Below, one piece after another: positions 23,567-34,600 of a DNA stretch of 64,000 nucleotides. The stretch lies in contig VXCM01000055.1 in assembly GCA_014773175.1 (NCBI GenBank), positions 280,436-344,435 on the forward strand. Direction: 5' to 3'. A program made the translations under genes and the position numbers. Below the pieces are notes generated by a model. It made no database searches and was not told the origin of the DNA. It saw only the letters and a list, made by a program, of their open reading frames with translations. Source of the DNA: Lucifuga dentata. Its lineage: Eukaryota; Chordata; Actinopteri; Ophidiiformes; Bythitidae. The stretch's first letter is position 1. Each line of letters starts with the position of its first letter.

Positions 23567-24892
23567 TCTCCGGTCCATCGTGACTTGATGCTCCTCTAGA
23601 CAGAGGATGAGGCAACAAGAGGAGGAAACGAAGCCTCGGAGGAACCTTCGACCATCAGCTTTGACTCATCTGATCTGCTTCAGGCGATCGTTCCTGCACC
23701 CTGCAGGATTCAGATACTCGGTGTGCCGGTCTGAATGAGCCACAATGCAGAGAATTCTGAAAACAACCATCTTTACAGGAGCTCTGCCATTGCTTCAGTG
23801 CTAAGGGAGGAAAGTGGGGTGATCATATGATCCTATAATCTTCTTGAAATCTCCCAGAGTCCGACTGAATTTATTTCATCTCATACTGATCTCACATCGA
23901 TGTCACAGCTCAGTCTTTGTCCTGCAACCTTTGGCATCAGCTTGATCCCAGTCAGAGAGGGCTGAACAGCACTGTGATTAAGCTGAGCACAACACAGAGC
24001 CAAATATTTAATCAGCAAGCAGTTCTTCTGTCACTAAGGATGTGACGCCTAAGCCTCACAGTGAGTTATATGCTTCTGTTTACAGCACAATCCTTATCAA
24101 ATTAAATTTCTATGCAATTGGCTGATGACAGTGAAAATAGAGATAAATGAAATATTATAGGAATATTACAGAGACCCTAGAGGATAGAATAATACAGCAA
24201 TTCTACTTGCTCACGACTAACTCAATATTATATTACAAACAAACTCTAAATACTATACAGGGATACAATATCACTATCACCCCTATGCAATCCAATATAT
24301 AAAAAAATACTATATTACTGAAGCTGATAAGGTTCAGTTTTTTATAAAACTGTCTGTGAGGCACTGGTGAAACTTGATGGTCATTTTTCATTCTTGCATT
24401 TGAGTTGTTGGATTGGACACTTATATGGACAGCACTCCACAGCGCGCACACACACATATGGGCGAAGTAAATACTGTTATTTTACAATACTGTATAATGC
24501 AGTTCAAAACAATGTCACAAACTACAAACGTGAAAATTACCACACAACTGAATCAACACCTCTCCTGTCAACAAAAACTAATCATCATAAGCTTCACAAA
24601 GGTAGAACTTGTTGCAGGAGCCATTGCACTGGATTGCCTTAGATTGTACAACTGTTAAATAATATTAAACCCACCCACTGTGTTACAGTGATTTGTGGAA
24701 AAAATATCCTACAAATCATTCTGACAGATGAACTCACATTTGTTTTCATAATGAATAACCTGCTTCGCAAACACAAATTTGTAGGCCGCTAACCAAATGC
24801 AAACTCCACTGAGAAAAGTTTGTCACCAGTACAAAGGTGTACTCTGACCTGTTAGGCCTGATAGAGCAGCAGGCAGTTTCTTACAGCTGTAA

Positions 24893-24923
<31 letters not shown>

Positions 24924-24934
24924 CACACACACAC
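24893..24934. repeat. (AC)n microsatellite
   Basis: About 21 AC units with one interruption, just downstream of the candidate 5' exons of arhgap32. A shorter AC tract lies at about 25177-25194. Confidence 0.9.
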
Positions 24935-25075
24935 GAGTCAGTATTGATTAGTTGATCAATTAAACAGCCTCAAACGCCTCACACAGACGCTGAAATAGCA
25001 CCAAAGAGTGCGTGATAGCAGGTGTGTACAGTGTGTGTGTTATTGCAGCTTCCACGCAGCTTCCACGCAGCCTAC

Positions 25076-25150
25076 CTGTAGGCGCACGGTGCTCCTGTCC
25101 GCTGCCTCCTCGATGCTGCACAGAGATCAGCTCCTCACCGAACAAACATG
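25076..25150 (-). other. arhgap32: candidate noncoding first exon of arhgap32 (B)
   Basis: A second donor, CTACAG/GTAGGC, ends a GC-rich stretch at 25076. A and B could be alternative or successive 5' exons. The upper limit is arbitrary. Confidence 0.4.
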
Positions 25151-25322
25151 TTGTCAGCATGGCAGTGCACACGCGAACACACACACACACACCCTCAGGC
25201 CGACACACGACACACACATGCTGCCAGATGATCAGATGGTAGATGTCTGTGTGTGTCCCGGTTAGGAAGTGGGATCGGGTTTGACGTCGCTCTGGCTCAT
25301 TCCGGAGCCGCGGCACACTTAC

Positions 25323-25400
25323 TGCTGAGACTCCGCACTCCTCCGCGGGGGCGCGCACAACTCATCCCGTGCCCGCGCAATGGATGTTATAGCTCCAGGG
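25323..25400 (-). other. arhgap32: candidate noncoding first exon of arhgap32 (A)
   Basis: On the minus strand a GC-rich, CpG-dense stretch runs to a consensus donor CAGCA/GTAAGTG at 25323/25322. The far end is not defined. It lies upstream of the start-codon exon acceptor on the right strand. Confidence 0.4.
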
Positions 25401-26372
25401 GTTCCAGGACCTTTCTAATGTCAAGGACTCAAATTATGACGTAGGCACAGACCAGCACGGACCCTGTTTGGTATGAATCCCCGAGCCCCGTCTGGGAAGT
25501 TGTTTGCTGTTAGATAATGCTTGGTATGATTACATAATTGTCTGTGTAGGTGGAAACAGTGAGAAGAGTGAAAGCTGTGCGCAAAACACTCCTTATAAAA
25601 TATTCTCATTGTGTTTATTCACTGTGAGGAATAAATATGAAATCTACCTGTTTTCATAATGGCACAAATTGTGTAACTATTTGTCTCATGATGTCAAAAA
25701 TAAACATTTAACTTCAACTCTAAATTTTTGTGCATTTTCCTCTTAATTTTTTAAAAGATAACTGTGTTGTTCAGCATGTTATACACATTTCCCTACATTT
25801 CACCTACACACGTTTGGTATTTTTTAGAAACAGGATTTCTACTAGAAATTAATTTAAAGTTCTGTGGGTCTGGAAAACACAAAACAATTAAACCCAACCT
25901 CTTTACTGAACCTGTGACAGGACACAATGTGGTATTTATGACCGTATAGGCCACATCATGTTTGTATGTTAACGATAACTGAGCTTTTCATTTTCTCAGG
26001 TGTATGCAAATGGCTGCTCATTTGTTTGTTTCCAAAAGGGAGAATTTGAGCAAAAGTACAGAGGTCATTCTGACAGACCACATCCCTCTCAAGTTAGTAA
26101 CTGTTTATTCTCTTCTTCAGGTTCAGCCACAATGAATTCATCCTTTAGCATGCTGTAAGGGTTATAGCTAGGTGAAAATAATAGTATTTTAATATGTCTG
26201 AATTCAAGCATAGTTGCTTCAAGCAATTATATGTCCTAAGTAAGACTGCCTGAACAGTATGAGGTCTAAGACTGTTAAGGTTATGTTGCAATTTTAAAGG
26301 ATTATTGTGATTTGCAGGGAAAGAATTTGACACATGATTTTAACTCAGCCTGCTGTCTCTGTGACCTAGAAT

Positions 26373-26463
26373 TAAAAAAAAAAAACCCAAACCCCTGACC
26401 TGATTAAGCTGTTTCTGNTAAAAAAAAAAAACCCAAACCCCTGACCTAATTAAGCTGTTTCTG
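26373..26463. repeat. 45-base direct duplication around an N
   Basis: 26373-26417 and 26419-26463 differ at one base and are separated only by the N at 26418. This is most likely an unmerged contig overlap. Confidence 0.8.
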
Positions 26464-26581
26464 TTATGGCAGCATCCTCTCCATTCTGTGGCAAACACTT
26501 ACACCCTGTGTCCAGCAGATGAACTACACCCACGCAGACTGAGTCAGAGCAAACCACAAGAAAAAAAAGATTTTGATTTTT

Positions 26582-26587
26582 TTTATT
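26582..26587 (-). promoter_or_regulatory. candidate polyadenylation signal
   Basis: AATAAA on the minus strand about 85 bases after the stop of the alternative terminal exon. Confidence 0.4.
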
Positions 26588-26671
26588 ATATCAAAATACA
26601 AAAATTTGAGGAAAATTTCATATGGGACTAAGCATTTGAAATGATATGGTGACATGAATACAACACTGCTT

Positions 26672-26855
26672 TCATATTCTCAGAGACATGCCATAGATAG
26701 AGCATAGCTCATAGGCTCGGCCCATGTCTATGTCACGATGAGCCACCAGAAGTGAGCCTGTCCGTTTCTCTAAAGGCTTGTGACTGTCACTATTAGGGCC
26801 AGTTGGTAACAGGCCAGAGCGTCTGACAGTTTTGTCCCTTCGATCTCTGTTTATT
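26672..26855 (-). CDS. candidate alternative 3' terminal exon of igsf9b
   Basis: Acceptor tgttttttcag, then INRDRRDKTVRRSGLLPTGP, NSDSHKPLEKRTGSLLVAHR, DIDMGRAYELCSIYGMSLRI and stop. Phase fits the 31-base microexon, and AATAAA follows on the minus strand at 26582-26587. The end LRI fits a class II PDZ ligand (hydrophobic-X-hydrophobic). I do not recognise the sequence; it could instead be the remnant of another gene. Confidence 0.4.
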
Positions 26856-27043
26856 CTGAAAAAACAAGTTTCATGGCAGTTGAACATGAAGAGTGAGTAA
26901 TACATGATCTGAGACGATACAGAACTCACCGGACAGCAGTGGAAAAGAAGAAAAAAGTAATACAAATATTGTACATAAGGCTTTGGTACAGCACCATACA
27001 GTATGAGTTAATTGCTTACAAAAAGTTAAGTGAAGCGTAATAC

Positions 27044-27074
27044 CTGATGGAGTTGACAGAACCGAATGACAAGT
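27044..27074 (-). CDS. candidate igsf9b alternative microexon (31 bases)
   Basis: Acceptor tcttttttag and donor ATCAG/GTATTA. Phase fits the donor at 31265 and the acceptor at 26856; it reads LSFGSVNSI with split D and R codons. It is downstream of the ordinary terminal exon. Confidence 0.4.
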
Positions 27075-27119
27075 CTAAAAAAGAAGAACATCAGTTTATC
27101 ACTTTAAAGTAGACAAAAG

Positions 27120-29292
27120 TTAAAAAAAAAAAAAAAAAANAAAAAAAAAAAAAAAAAGTATGTTTTTGCTTTGAAATATTTACATATGAACATTGTTGAT
27201 TCAATGAAAACAACATTATGGGGACAGGAAAAACTCAACAACATAGAATACAGAATGTAAACATGTGATGTACAGCACAGAGTTCAGTGAATGAAAATGA
27301 AAAAATGGAAATTTTTCTTCCTTTAAGCACTACTTGGTTTGCTTGAGTATGAGCATTAGCTAAAACAGTCAACGATGTAGTGCTTATTGTAGCCTACCAT
27401 AATAATACATTCTAGTTTCTCAGTGCTGGTACACATGAAAAAACAGAGAATATAGAAAATACTACATATTCTATTTTCTGTCCAATAACAACCAGCTTTG
27501 ATGTCCATGAATGATTGCTAAATAGGCGTTTTGTATTGTCTCTACATGCAAGATTAATACAATAAAATCAAATTGGTTCTAAGTATTATCCTACCAGCAC
27601 CTAATGATGCACTAAAAGCTATAAGCAGAAAATTGGAAAACAAAAACTGATCTAACAGTACATCCAAAGCAGCCCTCTTAAACACTGTACATGTTTCGGT
27701 TGAATATGCAAAAGAGTCCGGAAGACGACATCCATTCATAAAACCCTACATGGAGAGGATGTATGAGTAATAACTTTCCCAATACCTTTGCCAGGAGAAT
27801 CAGCAATAAATACAAACGTGGTTCTGATGACTACTCATGGCTATACTGTACAGTAGTAGTAGAAATTTCAAAGGTGTTGAACTAATGCGAGAAGTTTACG
27901 CCCCTGCAGTAGTGTGCTTGAAAAACAGTGCTGTTAACCAAAAAAAGTTGTAGAGATCTACAGGAAGTGTGTGTAGAAAAAATCCCCTCATGATCTAACG
28001 ATCCTCTCAGAGTCCCTCCCGTGAGTTCCGGCGTGTGTACTAGTACTAATCTAAATCAGGTGATGTTTCTACTTTAGGCTGGGTTAATATTTTCAGTATC
28101 ACCACAAATATACTTTAGAGAGGGTACCTTGGAAGCACAGACAGACATTGCAAATACACTATAGAAACAGATCATTGTGAGTTCATTTGAATGTAGCATC
28201 ACAAGTTTCTATTATTTGAGGTTATACAACTATTTTCCATCTTCAGTACTGTCTATCACTGTCGTCACACCATGATACTGTTATGGTAAGAACCTAGTGT
28301 CTACCGGAGCTAGTTTATTGGTTGAACACACAGGGCTGGAGAGTTGCTTAGTGGAAAATGAAAAATCTTAGACCTCTATTCTACAGCACCACAAAGTTAA
28401 ACATAGCACCAAGTCGTAATGTTCAAAGCAACTATGCCCTAACACACTTTTCTTTATCAAACTAATGTAAACACAATTTCCTCCACGGCACATATTGTAC
28501 ATGACTAGAACATGTCTGAGACTCTTAGAAAAGGTTCCTTCAGTTTATTTGCTTTGGATACCTGAAGGTGAGGGATCGTGGGTGAATTTATGTGTGCTCA
28601 TGAACGGGGAAAGTAGTTTTTCTTTGTTTCAGAGAGATTATAGAGGGCAACACTGCTGCTTCTAAAGCTTTTAGAACGGGGATTTACGTACTATACATCA
28701 GAGAAAATACTACTCAACTTGTGCAGCCAACGGGCTATGGCAATACTACATTGTACGGTACTGATATTAAGGTTTCTTTTCTTCTCAGTTAAAATGATAT
28801 CTGCTAAAGTATGACAAACGAGGCACCCTAAAATGTTTTAAAAACATTATCAACTTAAAGCCGTACTGTACGCAAATACTTTTGTTTTAATATATAATCT
28901 AATTTCTTTTTTCTTCGGGATCCTCCCATTTTTTCATACATCCTCTTACAAGGAACGTCTTCCTGTAAAACGTGGTTTGATTCGTTTTTACAAATGCAAT
29001 ACACACCATGTACATAACAAATATAGATTTTGTTTCTCCTCATATCTTACACGAAACCAATTCTTAAAGTAGAATACACACTTTGTCGCATCTGTTTCTA
29101 GCAACTCACTTTCAGGCAATCATCACTTTCTCACTTGTCAAGAGACTTTAGTATAAGTGGGAATTTAGTCAAGTCACTCATGCGGATATTTGTTGAAAAA
29201 CCTCTGATTTGTTAGTAGTAAATGGAAATTGGTTTGATCTGTCTTTGAAAGATTGATTTAGCTTTAAAAAAAAAAAAAAGGACTTTTCTTTT

Positions 29293-29323
<31 letters not shown>

Positions 29324-30638
29324 NAAAAAAAAAAAAAAAATTAAATTAAAAAAAAAATCTATACAGGAATAACAAAGAAGAAACCGCAAAATAATTTGGA
29401 ATTAATGTGCCAACTGGTCATCTTACCGATCAAAACTGCACTATAAACAACGTAATGAGTCATTCATTGTACTGCGACATCGGGACATTCATTTCCTGTA
29501 CAGCAAAACATACATTCATTATCGGTTAGTGTTGAAAATTAACAAACACACAGAAAAGTAGCGAGCAAGTAACAGAATTGTTAAAGATAAAAAGTCAGGG
29601 TGGCCACTGTTTGAATATTTCCCACTGCTTGTCATTTTTCAAATTTATGAAGCAAGAGCAATCACATTCTCCTCATTTGTAAAACATTCTTACAGTTCCC
29701 TTTTCTTCCTGTGTACTTTTTTTTTTTTTTTTTANTTTTTTTTTTTTTTTTTAATTTATTTGTCTTTTTAAATCTAATCTTAAGTATTTTTATGGGTATT
29801 GTGATTCTGGATATACACAGTTGAAGCAGGTACATATTTAAAATGTATATGTTAAAAAATTAAACAAGAGTTATGCATTGTCTGTAGCATTTTCTCTCAT
29901 GTCCTTGGCTGAGAAAATAAAAGCATAAACACATAATACTGGAGTCCCTCACTCCCCAAAGAGACTAATATGAGAAGGCGAAGAAAAAGGCAGTTGATTC
30001 TTATATTAGAAAAACAAGAGAAAAGGCAAAAAGGCACCGAGAGATGTGCCACATTTCACAAATGATTCCTTAATAATGAAATACATATTACAACACACTT
30101 CACAATTCATCACCCTGTCCTAACCCTACAAGTCTAACCTCTGTTAACATGTAAGTCCCAAATTATTTTCAGAGTGATCACGAGACTGAAGTTCTCTGTC
30201 TTAAGTGCTAAAGTTAAGACACTGTCCTCAAATGGTTGGCATTGATAATAAATCAAAATGAACAAAATGTGCCTGTTATTAATAATAAAAAGCTTCCAAG
30301 TCATGATGTTAGGCCATATTAACCATTTTGTAAGTGTGGTGTGTGATATAAACCTTTTTATCCATACGTATGTTTCATATGTAAAAAGGTCAAGTACGTA
30401 CAGTATACCACAAGAATTACAGCAACTCTGCGTTTACTCTGAGGTATATTTTGTGGTAGAAACCCTGTGTGAGATACTGACACTATTTGTATTGTAGGAA
30501 AGGTAGACTCATGTCCCTGTCCGAGGACGCGCCAGGCTTAACAGTATACTGTATCACCGAAAAACCTAAAGATATGGACCCCTCAATAATCAGCGAGTGA
30601 ACATTTGAATGTGTTGTGACATACTCAACCACCACATT
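27120..30638. other. AT-rich noncoding region downstream of igsf9b stop
   Basis: Possible long 3' untranslated sequence or intron before the alternative 3' exons. It has homopolymers with single Ns at 27140, 29324 and 29735. No coding exon was recognised. Confidence 0.45.
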
Positions 30639-30644
30639 TTTATT
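30639..30644 (-). promoter_or_regulatory. candidate polyadenylation signal of igsf9b
   Basis: AATAAA on the minus strand, about 330 bases after the TGA at 30975. Another lies at 29755-29760, so the 3' untranslated region may be longer. Confidence 0.4.
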
Positions 30645-30974
30645 ACTGTAATAGGAAGCTTAATTCCCTTGTTTTACTAGTTATGTACATCATATATTTT
30701 CAGAGCATTTTCAAGTGAAATTCCTCAGAGACAAGTCATGGTGACAAACTCAGAAAAGCCATTGTTTTTGTCTTCAAATAACATTTCCAGCCCCAGAGTA
30801 TTCAGTTTGATGTTCCCACTCCCATACACTGATGAACTTTAGAAATTATCAGAAAGCTGTAAAGAGAGACTGGGGCTGAGAAGGGAGGGGTGAGGTGGGG
30901 TTTAGGAGATGGGGGTGNGGGGTGAAATTTAGTCCAATGGCTTGGCCTGTCAGTGACAGTAATGGGCATACAGT

Positions 30975-31183
30975 TCAGCGTAGGGTCCCATAATTTGGAC
31001 CCTCGGAGTCTGCACTGGCCAGAATGCCTGTCTGGTCCTCCTCAGACTGCCTGCGGCGCAGGAAGGAGGTCAAATAGAGATAGGGGTTCTTCTTGTTTTG
31101 CTTTTTCCTCTTTCTGTGGAAGTTGAGATCCTCTCCCTCTTGGGGTGTCTGAGATTGCTGCTGGGTCTGAGAGGGAGACACAC
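30975..31183 (-). CDS. igsf9b: igsf9b terminal exon
   Basis: Acceptor ccttcctctcag, then VSPSQTQQQSQTPQEGEDLN, a basic block RKRKKQNKKN, PYLYLTSFLRRRQSEEDQTG, and the end GPNYGTLR before TGA. Phase matches the preceding exon. The frame is open and clean, but I cannot match this extended tail to a remembered isoform with certainty. Confidence 0.75.
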
Positions 31184-31616
31184 CTGAGAGGAAGGAGTGT
31201 GAGATCAATACACCAGATACATATTTGAGTTAATCTTCTCCTATTGTCTAATTGTCTGACTAACCTGTTCTACTAGAGGTTGTATTGTTATTGTTGTTGG
31301 CAGCCACTCCCTTGGCTTTAGTAATACAGTGGTGTAATAGTGCTGGTAAGCTCTCAGACCTGGCAGGATCACTAGACGCACCTAGAGGTTCCCTGAGAAG
31401 AGGAGAGAGGCAAAGCATACAGTGTTTTTCATTAATCCAGCTGTCGCGTTTGTTCCTTCCTCATGGTGAAAAGCCAGAATGACACTTTGACTGCTATTTT
31501 CCAGTGGCTTCTATCACATGATTGGATGAGCTCTTCTCTTGTACTTCTAATGAGCTCCTTCACTAAGATGAATTTCAGTTTCTCTCTGCCTTGATGGATG
31601 ATAAAAGTTAGATGCA

Positions 31617-31667
<51 letters not shown>

Positions 31668-34600
31668 TTTGTACAAGGTGGTGGGTTTGGTGAAATTATT
31701 GACTGTTTCTTCTCAAACAATCCTTATATTAAAGACCCAGTCCCAGATTTGTATTAAACATACATACATATCCTTCAAGAAAAATTATACAAAATTTTTC
31801 CAGTAATTTACAGGTCAATATAGTTACTCAAAAACTGGGATATTTTCTAATAACCTACCACTTATTATATCAGGAGTTAAGATAATTTTCAGTAACTTTA
31901 TCCAAACAGGTTTGGGTCTTTAAATAGTGACTGTTTCAGAAATGTGGACATTATTGATCTGTTTAGTGTACAAAACCCATAAAATGAAAATAATTTTTGG
32001 AACTGTAAAACTACTGTTCCTGTAAAAATGCAGTTGTATTGTGGATTCTGCCTTAAGTGTCACTGTTTTCAGCATACAGTAGGTACATGAACATTTTTCG
32101 GAACTATGTGTATGGAAGTGGACAATAAACCGGGAGCTTTTTTTTTGAATCCTCTAATAACTATTTTCATTTCATGAGTGACACATGCTCTGTTAAATGA
32201 AAAATAAAGTTTATCAAAGTTAGATTTCCTTCACTTTCACAGTATGCAGTCTGTTTTAGAAATACTTTTACCTCTTACTAGACAGTCTTTGCTGTCCATT
32301 TCTCATAGAAAGATGCAATAAAGTTAACCTCACAAACACTAAATATTTAACTTTGGGTTCATGAGGTTCAATATAACAGCTTGAAAACCTGACTTAAAGA
32401 AGCATTAAGTCAGGTTGTTGTGCCAAATATGTATCAAAAGGCATAGGAACACAAAGCTTTAGAGATGCTGTCCATCTTTTGTCACTGTGGAGAGAGAGAT
32501 TGAGAGCCATTAGCAGAGAGGGGGAGACAAATCTGAGAAAACAGTCCTGCACAGATAGAGCACATTGCTATTATCACATGTACTGTGTGCAGAGGCCACA
32601 GTGGGTTAAATATCATACATTTCCATAGACATAAACACTGTACAGCACACTTTCATAAAACATGAACACTGCGTACAGAGGCTTCACCATGCTGACGGGA
32701 GGAGATGGCAGGAAGAGGAAATGGCCGTTAAAGAACAGTCACATGACAGGAAAAGGAAATGGCCATTAAAAACAGTCACATGACAGAAAACGAAAGCACT
32801 TAAGACAACAAATGTGACAAAGAATTTAGTTTGGAAATTGTTGTTATTTGTTTGGTCATAGAGAGAGATTTAGAGAATGCATGCATGGCATTTTGCACAT
32901 GGAACAAAACTTTAAAGGGGAATACTCCAGTCTATCATTTGTGTGCGCCCTCTATTGATTCAAGGCTTTAGTGCAGGGAAACATGACTCTATTAGCAATC
33001 AGAGCAAATCAAATGCTTCTCCACAGTCTAAAGCCGGCCCTCGTGTTGCCCACGAGCCTGATTACTGTAGCCCACACTAGGTCAGGCTTACTGTGCTTTG
33101 AACTGTATTGAGAAATGTGTCCTGCAGTCATTACCATTACTGGTACTTCACTTGAATCCAGTACAGAGGCACGACCCAAAGCGATTCCCCTTTAAAGGAG
33201 AGAGTGATTAGAGCCCTCCCCCTGCTGACCCCTCCCCTCTCAGACATGGGTCCGACCCTTACCTATTGCGGCGTAGGGGACCGGGTCACAACAACGCTGC
33301 CCAGATAGCTGAGATCAATCAAAAACAAATCAGGTAAGACCCTTACCCTCTAAAAAGCAGCAGCCCTATATGCTACTTTCTCATAAGGGCCAGTGATACT
33401 GCAGGAACAAGTCCCTTCTTCATGGTTTAAGCTGTGCTTGTAAGTTCAGGGATTCAACGAGGGTCGTGAGGTGCATGTGAGGGGCCGCAGGAATGTATGC
33501 AGAATAGAAATACTGTATGGCGTAACTGTATTAGAGGTTCTGCTACATTTTTATATAGGTTTTACTTTGTTCTGTCTGAAAAAACTCTATATGGGAGGGT
33601 TGATATCTACAACAAAAACTGACTTAAGATGAGATAGAACAATATCTCTTACTTTTTCTTTTTATGAAATGTAGATATGTGAAATATATGATCTTACTAT
33701 AAACAATGGGCATCAAAATAACATTTAATGTTACTTTACACATTCCATTATCCCTTTAATGCTGCTATCAGGACTGAATCTATAAATTAAAATTTTATTC
33801 TATAAGGGTGACAGAAAAAATGTCTTTAGTGAACTTGAACTTGAAGGTAACTGTAGCTTGGCTCTTTTATATCCTCTCCCAGTACCCATATTTATAGTTG
33901 ATTTCTATTTGCATTCCAGATCACTATGTTATGAGCTTAAATATAAGCTAATAAATGAAAAAGACATATATTAAATATTAAATAATCTTAAACTCAAATT
34001 CAGCTTTTCACATGCCATCATATTTTCAAATTTAGGGAACTGCTATGTCTACGAATTGATAAAATGTGTGCTAAATGCAATTACATGCTTTCTGCATATT
34101 AAAGTAAAATATGCATCTTAACTATGTACAACTGAGGAAATTTGGAATAGTGAGTTGAGGAGGAAGTCTCCTCTGTAAATAAATATTGTGACTATTCTCT
34201 ACTGGAATGGATCACCTACCCAGAGGCTGATATCTGGAGCTGAGAGGGCTCTGAGGGTAGCATCTCCTCCTCTGTCCTTCTCTGGGATGGCCTCTGCCCG
34301 AAAACATCCCTGCCCTCTGGAGGGGGAGAGGGGGACTGGGAAGGATAACTGGCTGCAGTGGAGGCATAGGACATGTGGGCTTGGTAACTGGGGCTGGGCT
34401 GCGTGGCACCCTGGCCCTGGGTGGGAGAGGTGGTCAAGGAGGACCTCCGGGAGAAACTGACAGTGGCCGAGGGCTGCAGAGTGAGCTCAGGCATCTCCAG
34501 AGACCGTGAGGTGCGGAGGATGCTGGGACGGGGAGGGGGTCGCACAAGAATATCTGGAGAACCTGGCTGGGTGCTAAGGGGACTTTGGGAGAGTGGAGAG

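Larger units (their letters stand above)
18747..25075. other. first intron region of arhgap32 (inferred)
   Basis: Between the start-codon exon and the GC-rich 5' exons. It holds a 1.4 kb inverted-repeat element, an RFX-type site, simple repeats and one possible alternative exon at 19058-19114. No other gene is visible. Confidence 0.5.
25070..25445 (-). promoter_or_regulatory. arhgap32: CpG-rich promoter candidate of arhgap32
   Basis: The densest CpG cluster in the 5' half of the window (for example around 25300-25380) in otherwise AT-rich DNA. A cAMP-response-type site TGACGTA lies at 25437-25443. It sits between the end of igsf9b and the first arhgap32 exons, as a promoter should. Confidence 0.5.
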
